21,617 nucleotides of DNA, taken from positions 1 through 21,617 of the forward strand of contig DATMXU010000058.1 of the NCBI GenBank assembly GCA_035562355.1, in the 5' to 3' direction. Made by a program: the position numbers and the translations under genes. Source of the stretch: Pseudoflavonifractor sp035562355 (lineage in GTDB: Bacteria; Bacillota; Clostridia; Oscillospirales; Oscillospiraceae). Within the stretch, counting starts at the first letter, position 1. Each line of letters starts with the position of its first letter. Positions 14,789 through 21,617 of this stretch are shown here, piece by piece. The notes beneath the pieces were generated by a model. The model saw only the letters and a list, made by a program, of their open reading frames with translations, was not told where the DNA came from and ran no database searches.

Positions 14789-16399
14789 GTGGCGGTACAG
14801 AATGCTGGGGAACTCTCCTATTTTCCTTGCCTGTCGGAGCTTTTGGCGCTTCCGGTATTCCAGGGGAGCCTTGTGCTGACCGGGGAGGCCGGGCTTGAGG
14901 CGCCGGTGACCGGCGTAAACCTGAGTGACACGCCGGAGTATTACAACTGGCTCTCCACCGGGGAGCTAATGGTCACCACCTGCTATGCCATCCATGATGA
15001 CCCGGAGGCCTTGGCGGGTTTCATTCCGACACTGGTGGAACGGGGGATGTCCGGCCTGTGTATCAAGCCGGTGCAGTATCTGGGCACCATTCCCCAGGTG
15101 ATGGTGGACAAGGCCCGGGAACACGCATTCCCGCTGGTCTTGCTGCCGGACGGGGTACGCTTTGCCGACATCATCAAGGCGGTGTCGGACGAGCTTCTCC
15201 GGCGGCAGACAGCCCTGCTTAGCAGCATCCTCACCATTAATAAGATGCTCACCCGCACCATCGTGGAGGGAGCTGACCTGGATGAGATTGCCGGCATGGC
15301 CCGCAGCCTGACGGGCAGCAGTATCCTTATCCTGGACTGCATCAACGGCCGCCGCTCCCTCCGCCTGACCGAGTCTGCCGCCGCCCGGTTTTGCGGTATG
15401 GGGGACGACGAGGTCTGCGCCGCCATTATATCCGGGGCCAAGATGTACGTGCTGGAGGTGGGCGGCTACTCCTTCGGGTTCCTATATATTTACGATCCGG
15501 CCCACCTGCTGGCAAAGTGGGACGAGGGTATCCTGACCCAGGTGCTCCAGACCATCCCTCTGGAGATTTCCCGGGAGCGCACGGTTCGGGAGAACAGCGA
15601 CCGCTTTCTGGACGATTTCGTTCTCCACCTCCTGTCCGACAATATTCTGGACGAGGAGCGGGAGTGCGCCCGGGCCATGGGACTTGGCATGGACTTAAGC
15701 GAGAATTGCCTGATTATCCGCGCTCAGCTGCAGGAGCGCCCGGACGCGTCAAACAAATACGCCGGGCTGTTTCAGCGCACCCTGCTGGCCAGCGAAATCA
15801 AGTCGACCCTTGCCAACCTGGGTATATCCATGCGCAAGATACATACCGGCGGGGAATACCTGATCATCCTCAGCAGCGCCATGGATCAACGCAGCTTTTC
15901 CGGCGTATGCGAGCGATTTCCCGAGGCTGTGGAAAAGCTCAACCGGGAGTACACGGCTCTGTGCATTACGGCAGGCTGCGGGCGTCCCCACGAGGGGATC
16001 GCCGGTCTGAGGCAGAGTGATCATGAGGCGCGTGTGGCGTTTCGCGCGGCGCGCCGGAGTACGGGGCTGCTTTTGTTCAGCAAGCTGGGTCTGCTGCGTG
16101 TGCTCTATGCCAGCGAACCTGAGGAAGAGAGCGCGGTCTTCGTGTACGAGACCCTGGGCAAGCTTCTGGAGCGGGAACAGTCGAAGGGACAGGAACTGCT
16201 CAAAACCCTGGAGAGTTACTTCCGGAACTTCGGCAATCTCAGGCGCGTCTCGGAGGAGATGTTCACCCACTATAACACGGTGGTATACCGCATCAAAAGC
16301 ATCCAGGAGGCGACTGGCCTGGACCTGCACGACGCAGACCAGCGTTTCCTGCTGGAGCTGGCGCTCTATCTTCACCGATATGAGCGGCGGGAAAGCTAG
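14789..16399 (+). CDS. PucR-family transcriptional regulator
   Basis: The protein has three parts: an N-terminal PucR ligand-sensing domain beginning CLSELLALPVFQG and including STGELMVTTCYAI; a central GGDEF-like CdaR domain; and a C-terminal PucR helix-turn-helix (about residues 475-520, FRNFGNLRRVSEEMFTHYNT then VVYRI). Such regulators control purine, nitrogen-compound and amino-acid catabolism. The frame is open from ATG 14675, but that part is AT-rich, lacks a ribosome site and contains a near-consensus promoter. I therefore choose GTG 14789, preceded by AGGGGG, giving 536 aa and a start close to the PucR domain. Divergent placement makes it the probable regulator of the operon at 3949-14572. 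Confidence 0.88.
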   Translation: MAVQNAGELSYFPCLSELLALPVFQGSLVLTGEAGLEAPVTGVNLSDTPEYYNWLSTGELMVTTCYAIHDDPEALAGFIPTLVERGMSGLCIKPVQYLGTIPQVMVDKAREHAFPLVLLPDGVRFADIIKAVSDELLRRQTALLSSILTINKMLTRTIVEGADLDEIAGMARSLTGSSILILDCINGRRSLRLTESAAARFCGMGDDEVCAAIISGAKMYVLEVGGYSFGFLYIYDPAHLLAKWDEGILTQVLQTIPLEISRERTVRENSDRFLDDFVLHLLSDNILDEERECARAMGLGMDLSENCLIIRAQLQERPDASNKYAGLFQRTLLASEIKSTLANLGISMRKIHTGGEYLIILSSAMDQRSFSGVCERFPEAVEKLNREYTALCITAGCGRPHEGIAGLRQSDHEARVAFRAARRSTGLLLFSKLGLLRVLYASEPEEESAVFVYETLGKLLEREQSKGQELLKTLESYFRNFGNLRRVSEEMFTHYNTVVYRIKSIQEATGLDLHDADQRFLLELALYLHRYERRES

Positions 16400-16501
16400 G
16401 AACCTATTGATTCTGCGCCTATATAACGTACTCCCCACCGCCATGGTGGTGACTGCCGTACCCACAGATGGGCAGTACGAAACCGACGAGGTGAATTGAC
16501 A

Positions 16502-16876
16502 ATGACTACAGATGAACTGATGTTCTTCAACAGGATGCCGGGGGCGTTATCCCTGTACGAAACCTTATCCGAGCGGATGCGCGCCGCCTTCCCGGATGCA
16601 GATATCACAGTGCGGAAAACCCAAATCACCTTTCGGGAGCGGTATGGCTTTGCCTTTGTGTCACTCCCCATTCGGAGGGTGAAGGGCTGGCCGGAGGTCT
16701 GCATCATCGTATCCTTCGGCCTGCCGGCGCGGATGGAGTCGCCCCGCATCGCAGTTGCGGTGGAGCCATATCCGAACCGCTGGACCCATCACGTCATTGT
16801 ACAGAGCGAGGATGAAGTCAACGGGGAGCTTATGGCCTGGCTGGAGGAGGCCCATACATTCGCACTCATAAAATAG
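16502..16876 (+). CDS. DUF5655-type small protein
   Basis: The 124-aa protein looks like the DUF5655 family: RKTQITFRERYGFAFVSLP, followed by PRIAVAVEPYPNRWTHHVIV and a C-terminal helix. The family's function is not established; its members are small soluble proteins sometimes found near transport or DNA-binding genes. The ATG at 16502 follows GAGGTGA with good spacing; a TTG at 16496 in the same frame is less well placed. It lies 102 nt after the pucR stop and may share its transcript, ending at the hairpin at 16939. No membrane helix or signal peptide is visible. Its link to the operon is unclear. Confidence 0.7.
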   Translation: MTTDELMFFNRMPGALSLYETLSERMRAAFPDADITVRKTQITFRERYGFAFVSLPIRRVKGWPEVCIIVSFGLPARMESPRIAVAVEPYPNRWTHHVIVQSEDEVNGELMAWLEEAHTFALIK

Positions 16877-16938
16877 GCCGTGATCCCCCCTATTCCCGTA
16901 ATACATCTTTTAATACAGAGTGAACAGGAACAAAGAGT

Positions 16939-16969
16939 AAGGAGCCAAGAACTGCGTTCTTGGCTCCTT
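16939..16969. terminator. Bidirectional terminator between DUF5655 gene and ABC permease
   Basis: A perfect 14-bp inverted repeat AAGGAGCCAAGAAC / GTTCTTGGCTCCTT with the 3-nt loop TGC lies between two convergent genes. A short T-run follows on the plus strand and only two T's on the minus strand, so termination may be partial. Confidence 0.75.
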
Positions 16970-17000
16970 TGACAGACCATTCAATACTGACCTCTCCGAG

Positions 17001-19133
17001 TCAGGCGATTTCACTGCGAATGGCGTCTACAATACTGACCTTGCGGAATTTGCGTTTCCCATACTGCATGGTGGAAAACGTCAGCGCGAGGACGGCGGCG
17101 GCGCTGATGAGCATCGCGTCCCAAGGCAGCGCATAGCGGAATACAAAGAGGTTTTCCATCATGCGGTGCATTGCGATCGACAGTCCCACGCCGATCGGCA
17201 GGCCAAAGGCCAGCGATTTTATGCCGTACAGCAGGCTCTCCAGGTGCAGCATTTTATCCATGCCACGCGGAGTCATGCCGGCGGAATAGAGCATTGCAAA
17301 CTCCTGCCGGCGCAGCTCCATGCCGGTTGAAATGGTGGTAATCGCGCTGGTTACGGCAATCAGGGACAGCATCCCGATAAAGCCATACCCAAACAGCATG
17401 ATGACCAGCACGAGATTCTGATTGATACGCGCCGACTGCGCTATATTTTGAATTTGGATGGTCTCGCCCAGCGGGAGCAAAAGCTCCTCCGCTCTGTCGC
17501 AAAAGGCCTGCGGGTCCCTGGCGGTCACGGCATAGGCCGTCCGGGAATTGTCCGCTTGGTACAGGCTGCGGTATATGGATTCCGGCACCAAGATGTTAAT
17601 CACACCGCCGCTAAACATAGCCTCCGGGATACTGTCAGGGATTTTATCTACCGTCGCGGCAATGGTTACGTCGCCAAAGGTCTTCGTTTCTTCATTTACC
17701 CATCTGCGCTCCACGGGCAGCTTTGTGCCGATTGGGGCCTCATAGGGGACAAACTCCTGCACCTTGCCGTCCTTTTTGAGCGCACCGGTCGTGTTGATGA
17801 GAACGCCCGGAATTTCCCCTTCGGCAATCGGCACCAGCGCCGCAAAGTCGGCGTCCGGCATCGCGTAGAGATTCAAGTCCCAGTCCAGCTCCCCCTCAGC
17901 GCCCGGAAACAGCCTCTCCGTGACGAACCCTTTGGGCGCGGTGGTAGAAAAATGGGTCTCTTGAATCTTTTGAAACGCCGCGTCCGGGATGGTGCGGAGG
18001 AGGGCGTCGGACTTGTCCGCCGTCTCCAAATTGCCTTGGGTTATGACAACCGCATCAAAATCAAGCCCGCCGTACTGCATTTCGGCGTCCTTCTTCATAA
18101 GGTCTACCAGCGACCACATGCTCACAAACATGACGACACTCACGGTCAGGCTGATGACAGTCGCGCGATATTTGCCGCGGCTGCGCTTGAGGGACTTCGC
18201 CGCCAGAGTACCCTCAAAGCCGAATAGTTTACGCACCACGGGAGAGGTCTTTACGCGTTTGCCGCTGATTTTGATGTCCTTTGTCTGCCGAATGGCTTCG
18301 ATTGCCGTCGTCTTAGCGGCCTTTCGGGCGGGCAGCCATGCGGAGATGAGGATGGTAAGCAGCGCCACCAGCAGGGAGATTATGGGAATCAGCGGGTAAA
18401 ACACCACCCGGAACGAGAACGCGCCATTGTTCAGGCGGCTCAAATCCAGCAGCAGGAAATTGGTCACCCATAGTACAAAGGCGTCAATCAAAAAGCCAAG
18501 CGCAATCCCGAGCGGTATGGAAATCGCCGCAAGCACCAGTGCTTCAAAGAGAATGCTGCGCCCAATCTGGCCGCTCGTCGCGCCGACACTCTTGAGCAGG
18601 CCGAACTGCCGCACCCGCTCGGTGGCCGAGATATAAAAGGCGTTGGAAATCACGATGATTGAGCCCGCCATAATAATGGCAACGGCAATCGCGCCGACTC
18701 CAATAAAGCCGATGATGACGCTCTTGTGGATCATGACGCCCTCTAACGCCAAGAGCTCATAGTTTACTCCATATTGTCCCGCGCCGAACTTCTGCGAGAC
18801 CCGGTCCGCGACATCCCTTACATCACGCCCCGGCTTTGCAAGGCGCAGATAGAGGTTGACCCGGCCGGGGGTATCGCTGTCCTGAGTGTAGTGTGCGGAG
18901 AATGGCTCCTCGCCTGAAATCTCCGCGGCAGTTTCCGGCGTGACATCGGCATACACGATATGATAGTCACCCTTCTCCTTTATCTGCCGCAGCAGCACAT
19001 CGTGCATACTCGCGACAAAACCCGCCACCGCGCAGACCATGGCCACCGACAGCATGATCCCCAAAATAGTCATTAAGGTGCGCGAGCGATTGAGCCGCAG
19101 ATGCCGCACGGTGAGCTTGTTCACGATGTTCAT
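17001..19133 (-). CDS. FtsX/MacB-like ABC transporter permease
   Basis: The 710-aa membrane protein has eight predicted helices in a 1+3 / 1+3 pattern. An N-terminal helix (LMTILGIMLSVAMVCAVAG) precedes an extracellular domain and three helices; a second helix (VISLTVSVVMFVSMWSLV) precedes a larger extracellular domain of about 200 residues and three further helices. This is two FtsX domains in one chain, as in Firmicutes peptide or lipid export and mechanotransmission systems. It differs from the ten-helix BceB layout. The start overlaps the ATPase stop by 4 nt (ATGA). With the upstream two-component genes it probably responds to envelope-active peptides; the substrate is unknown. Confidence 0.88.
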   Translation of the reverse strand: MNIVNKLTVRHLRLNRSRTLMTILGIMLSVAMVCAVAGFVASMHDVLLRQIKEKGDYHIVYADVTPETAAEISGEEPFSAHYTQDSDTPGRVNLYLRLAKPGRDVRDVADRVSQKFGAGQYGVNYELLALEGVMIHKSVIIGFIGVGAIAVAIIMAGSIIVISNAFYISATERVRQFGLLKSVGATSGQIGRSILFEALVLAAISIPLGIALGFLIDAFVLWVTNFLLLDLSRLNNGAFSFRVVFYPLIPIISLLVALLTILISAWLPARKAAKTTAIEAIRQTKDIKISGKRVKTSPVVRKLFGFEGTLAAKSLKRSRGKYRATVISLTVSVVMFVSMWSLVDLMKKDAEMQYGGLDFDAVVITQGNLETADKSDALLRTIPDAAFQKIQETHFSTTAPKGFVTERLFPGAEGELDWDLNLYAMPDADFAALVPIAEGEIPGVLINTTGALKKDGKVQEFVPYEAPIGTKLPVERRWVNEETKTFGDVTIAATVDKIPDSIPEAMFSGGVINILVPESIYRSLYQADNSRTAYAVTARDPQAFCDRAEELLLPLGETIQIQNIAQSARINQNLVLVIMLFGYGFIGMLSLIAVTSAITTISTGMELRRQEFAMLYSAGMTPRGMDKMLHLESLLYGIKSLAFGLPIGVGLSIAMHRMMENLFVFRYALPWDAMLISAAAVLALTFSTMQYGKRKFRKVSIVDAIRSEIA

Positions 19134-19804
19134 GAGAGCGCCTCGTTTCTGATGATGCGCCCGTCCTCGATGGCGATGACGCGGTCAGCCTGCACGGCAA
19201 TACGCTCGTCATGGGTGATGACAAGCAGGGTCTGACCGTATTTTTTGTTGGACAGCTGCAGGAGCTCCATGACCTCCTTGCTGTTTTTGCTGTCCAGATT
19301 ACCCGTGGGCTCATCCGCCAAAATGATTGCCGGATTGGTGATGAGCGCCCGCCCGATGGACACCCGCTGCTGCTGCCCGCCCGAGAGCTGGTTCGGCAGA
19401 TGGGAGACGCGCTCGGTCAGCCCGATGGTGGTCATGATCTCCTGGAGCCGCGCCTCGTCTACCTTGCGTCCGTCCAAGAGCTGGGGCAAGGTGATGTTCT
19501 CTTTGACGTCCAGCGTCGGGATCAGATTATAGAACTGGTAAACAAGACCGATATGCCGCCGCCGAAAGATCGCCAAATTGGACTCGTTCAGCGAATAAAT
19601 ATCGGTGTTGTCAATGAGGACCTTCCCGTCTGTCGGCCTATCCACACCGCCGAGCAGATGTAATAGCGTAGACTTTCCCGAGCCGCTCGACCCGACAATC
19701 GCCACAAATTCGCCCTTGCGCACCGAGAACGACACATGGTCCAGCGCCTTTACCGCGGCGTCGCCGGTTCCATATACCTTTGATAAGTTTTTTACTTCTA
19801 ACAT
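19130..19804 (-). CDS. ABC transporter ATP-binding protein (MacB/LolD/BceA type)
   Basis: The 224-aa ATPase is complete: Walker A GSSGSGKST (38-46), Q-loop Q90, signature LSGGQQQR (140-147), Walker B IILADEPTGNLD (160-171) and H-loop His 198 in VITHDE. The GNLD after Walker B and the compact size are typical of the MacB/LolD/BceA group that partners FtsX-fold permeases. It powers the permease encoded next, with which it overlaps by 4 nt. GAGGTGA precedes the ATG. A separate promoter with an inverted repeat lies between this gene and the kinase gene, so the transporter pair is probably induced by the response regulator. Confidence 0.95.
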   Translation of the reverse strand: MLEVKNLSKVYGTGDAAVKALDHVSFSVRKGEFVAIVGSSGSGKSTLLHLLGGVDRPTDGKVLIDNTDIYSLNESNLAIFRRRHIGLVYQFYNLIPTLDVKENITLPQLLDGRKVDEARLQEIMTTIGLTERVSHLPNQLSGGQQQRVSIGRALITNPAIILADEPTGNLDSKNSKEVMELLQLSNKKYGQTLLVITHDERIAVQADRVIAIEDGRIIRNEALS

Positions 19805-19823
19805 CTTGTTTCACCTCGAGCCT

Positions 19824-19832
19824 ATGATACCA
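19824..19832 (-). promoter_or_regulatory. Extended -10 promoter of the ABC genes
   Basis: TGGTATCAT (TGn plus TATCAT) lies 19 nt before the ATPase start. The hexamer at the expected -35 position, ACCGAG, is a very poor match, suggesting an activator-dependent promoter. A repeat-rich element lies directly upstream. Confidence 0.55.
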
Positions 19833-19850
19833 CCCGAACATGACCCCTCG

Positions 19851-19878
19851 GTGACGACGAAGGTGACAGTTTTGTCAC
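19851..19878 (-). promoter_or_regulatory. Probable response-regulator binding site upstream of ABC genes
   Basis: Minus-strand GTGACAAAACTGTCAC (19878-19863) is a 6-bp inverted repeat with a 4-nt spacer. A second GTCAC half-site follows 12 bp downstream (19855-19851). The element begins right after the kinase stop codon and sits at and upstream of the -35 region, which suits an OmpR-family activator. Binding is inferred. Confidence 0.5.
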
Positions 19879-20886
19879 TTACCGGTACAGCTTCAGCGTG
19901 AATACGGCGCCGTTGTCATTCATGGCGTCGATGTCACCGTTTTGCTTGCGCAGGATGGTACGGCTCATGGCGAGGCCGATGCCCACGCTGTTTTGTCCGG
20001 CGTCCTCCGCCATTGGGGGATGCTTTTTATTGCCGCGGTAAAAGCGTTTGAACAGGTGCGGCAGATCCGCGCTGTCGATGCCGGGGCCATTGTCACGCAC
20101 CTGGATGAAGGTATAGAGCAGATTTTTGCCATAGGTAATGTCAATGACGGTACCAATCGGTGTGTTCTCAACAGCGTTTTTGATGATGTTGCCAAGGGCC
20201 TCCACCGTCCAGTTCGGATCGCATTGGACATGGGTGTCCTCACCCTGGACATGGACAATTTGTTCCTTGATCTCTATGGGGATGAGCATGGGAGAGAGCG
20301 CCCTTTCCGTCAGTTCAGAGAGCAAAATAGGCGTTTTCGTGAGCACCGCGGCGTCGGCGTCCAGTCTGGCCAGCTTGAGCAACGTCAGCACCAGCCACTC
20401 CATCCTGTCAAGCCCCTGCCGCATGGAGGCAAGGAATTCCCCGCGTTTTTCCGTGGGCAGGTGCTCCTCTTCCAGTAAGTCCGCCATGATGCCGAGGGAG
20501 GTAAGCGGGGTTTTGAGCTGGTGGGAGATATCCGATAAGGCCGCCGCAAGTTCCGATTTATCCCGTTTCAACGCGTCTGCCTGCTGAGTCAGAGCGTTGG
20601 CGGCCTTATAAATCTCATTTTTCAGAATGCTCAGCTCGCCCTCGCTGTTATCACGAATGTCCAGCAGCACCTCGCCACTGACGACTCTCTGCAGATACAG
20701 GCTCAGCTCCGCAAGCTCATGGTAGCGCTGCCGCGTGAACAGGATGCCGACCGACAGTACGCCCATACAGCCCAAAAAGCAGAACAATCCCGACCAGAGA
20801 TTGACTGCCAGGCAAGCGCCGGTGGCTACCAGGGAAATGCCGGCGGCCGCAACAAGAAACGTTCTAAAAACTCTATTGCGAAGCAT
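19879..20886 (-). CDS. Sensor histidine kinase with short extracellular loop
   Basis: The 335-aa kinase has two N-terminal helices (about 8-28 and 34-51) joined by a loop of only a few residues, the arrangement of intramembrane-sensing kinases that rely on a partner transporter for the signal. A HAMP-like linker follows, then the H-box SDISHQLKTPL with phospho-acceptor His 122, the N-box NIIKNAVENTP, the G1 box DNGPGID and the G2 box GIGLAMS. The ATG lies 1 nt after the response-regulator stop, so the two are co-translated. It probably phosphorylates the regulator encoded upstream in response to the state of the ABC transporter. Confidence 0.93.
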   Translation of the reverse strand: MLRNRVFRTFLVAAAGISLVATGACLAVNLWSGLFCFLGCMGVLSVGILFTRQRYHELAELSLYLQRVVSGEVLLDIRDNSEGELSILKNEIYKAANALTQQADALKRDKSELAAALSDISHQLKTPLTSLGIMADLLEEEHLPTEKRGEFLASMRQGLDRMEWLVLTLLKLARLDADAAVLTKTPILLSELTERALSPMLIPIEIKEQIVHVQGEDTHVQCDPNWTVEALGNIIKNAVENTPIGTVIDITYGKNLLYTFIQVRDNGPGIDSADLPHLFKRFYRGNKKHPPMAEDAGQNSVGIGLAMSRTILRKQNGDIDAMNDNGAVFTLKLYR

Positions 20887-20887
20887 A

Positions 20888-21556
20888 TCAGTCCCCCGCC
20901 TTGTAGCCCAGCCCGCGCACGGTCAGGATGATTCGTGGATTTTGGGGATCATCCCCCAGCTTTTCACGCAGACGTTTCATATACACCGAAAGGGTGTTGT
21001 CATTGACAAAATTCCCGGCCGCGTCCCACAGGCACTCCAATATCTGATTGCGCGACAAAACCCGCCCTTTGTTGTGCGCAAAGGTCAGGAGCAGCTTATA
21101 CTCCAATGCGGTCAGGGTTATTTCCGTATTATTTCTATAAACCCTCGCCTTTGCCGTATCGATTTTCACATCGCCGACGGATATGTCGCCCGAGGCATCC
21201 GACCTGCGCCGCAAAACAGCCTTCATCCGCGCGATCAGCTCCCGCACCCGAAACGGCTTTGCGATATAGTCGTCCGCGCCCAGCTCCAGGCCCTTGACCG
21301 TATTGCCCTCATCATCGGCCGCTGTGACGAAAATGACAGGGATGTCCGATACCCGCTTGACGCGTTCAAACACCGAAAAGCCGTCTCCGTCCGGCAGAGA
21401 TAAATCAAGCAGCGCAAGCGAGAACGGCACGGTCTCCAACGCGCGGAACGCACCCTCCGCATCCGGGCAATGCGTTACGGCATAGCCCTCGGTCTCCAAT
21501 GCGTAAACGAGCCCGGACGCTATCATCGCATCGTCTTCTACGAACAGAATATGCAC
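20888..21556 (-). CDS. OmpR/PhoB-family response regulator
   Basis: The protein has an N-terminal receiver domain with the acidic pocket VEDD, the phospho-acceptor Asp in LLDLSLPDGDG and the conserved Lys in DDYIAKPF, followed by a C-terminal winged helix with YKLLLTFAHNKGRVLSRNQI and TVRGLGYKAGD. GTG 21556 gives MHILFVEDD and puts the Asp at residue 51, the usual position. TTG 21559 and GTG 21565 or 21568 are also in frame, and the GGGGG ribosome site overlaps the outermost one, so the start is uncertain by up to four codons. It is first in the four-gene module and likely activates the ABC genes. Confidence 0.93.
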   Translation of the reverse strand: MHILFVEDDAMIASGLVYALETEGYAVTHCPDAEGAFRALETVPFSLALLDLSLPDGDGFSVFERVKRVSDIPVIFVTAADDEGNTVKGLELGADDYIAKPFRVRELIARMKAVLRRRSDASGDISVGDVKIDTAKARVYRNNTEITLTALEYKLLLTFAHNKGRVLSRNQILECLWDAAGNFVNDNTLSVYMKRLREKLGDDPQNPRIILTVRGLGYKAGD

Positions 21557-21583
21557 CAAACTCACCACCCCCTATGTGCTCTT

Positions 21584-21612
21584 ATCATAATTTACATTGC
21601 TCCATAATGCAA
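21584..21612 (-). promoter_or_regulatory. Promoter of the two-component operon
   Basis: Minus-strand TTGCAT (21612-21607), a 17-nt spacer and TATGAT (21589-21584) lie in the AT-rich leader of the response-regulator gene. The hexamers match sigma-A consensus at four and five positions. The spacing to the start codon allows a short leader. Confidence 0.65.
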
Positions 21613-21617
21613 GTTAA

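Noticed and set aside
16444..16500. 18-codon frame MVVTAVPTDGQYETDEVN between pucR and the DUF5655 gene
   Set aside because: Very short, no ribosome site, and overlaps the ribosome site of the next gene; most likely chance.

Overview
The window looks like chromosome of a high-GC, low-oxygen Firmicute, most likely Oscillospiraceae (Flavonifractor, Intestinimonas or Lawsonibacter type). Evidence: strong AGGAGG-type ribosome sites, GC-rich codon use, a PucR regulator, a molybdenum hydroxylase catabolic operon, and a Firmicutes-style two-component/ABC module. The placement is inference; no rRNA or species marker is present. No tRNA, rRNA, CRISPR array or intact mobile element was seen.

Region 1 (1-3238, + strand) is the distal part of a tryptophan operon, trpC(partial)-trpF-trpB-trpA. 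Its genes overlap by 4-8 nt and are followed by a GC-rich hairpin. TrpA carries Glu where the canonical catalytic Asp60 sits.

Region 2 (3239-3948) is a scar with lower GC. It holds a doubtful 77-codon ORF, a perfect 18-bp bidirectional terminator, and a frameshifted remnant of an NCS2 (uracil/xanthine) permease that no ORF caller would report.

Region 3 (3949-14572, - strand, with divergent pucR at 14789-16399) is the most interesting part. It is a tightly packed ten-gene operon. In transcription order it encodes a GNAT-like protein, a thiolase-fold protein with Pro at the nucleophile position, a DUF35 zinc-ribbon/OB-fold partner, AllH-like DUF2877, AllF/FdrA-like, AllG-like DUF1116, a PF04199 cyclase/amidohydrolase, and the FAD, 2Fe-2S and molybdopterin subunits of a xanthine-dehydrogenase-family enzyme. 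The gene set suggests anaerobic catabolism of an N-heterocycle: Mo-dependent hydroxylation, hydrolytic ring opening, then transfer of a carbamoyl group to phosphate by an AllFGH-type complex. The acyl-CoA-type proteins would handle the carbon skeleton. I know of no described pathway with this exact set, and the substrate is unknown. A divergent PucR regulator, with a near-consensus promoter, is the likely controller.

Region 4 (16502-16970) has a small DUF5655-type gene and a bidirectional terminator. Region 5 (17001-21612, - strand) is a response regulator-histidine kinase-ABC ATPase-FtsX/MacB-like permease module of the envelope-stress or peptide-resistance type. It has its own promoter and a probable response-regulator site in front of the ABC genes.
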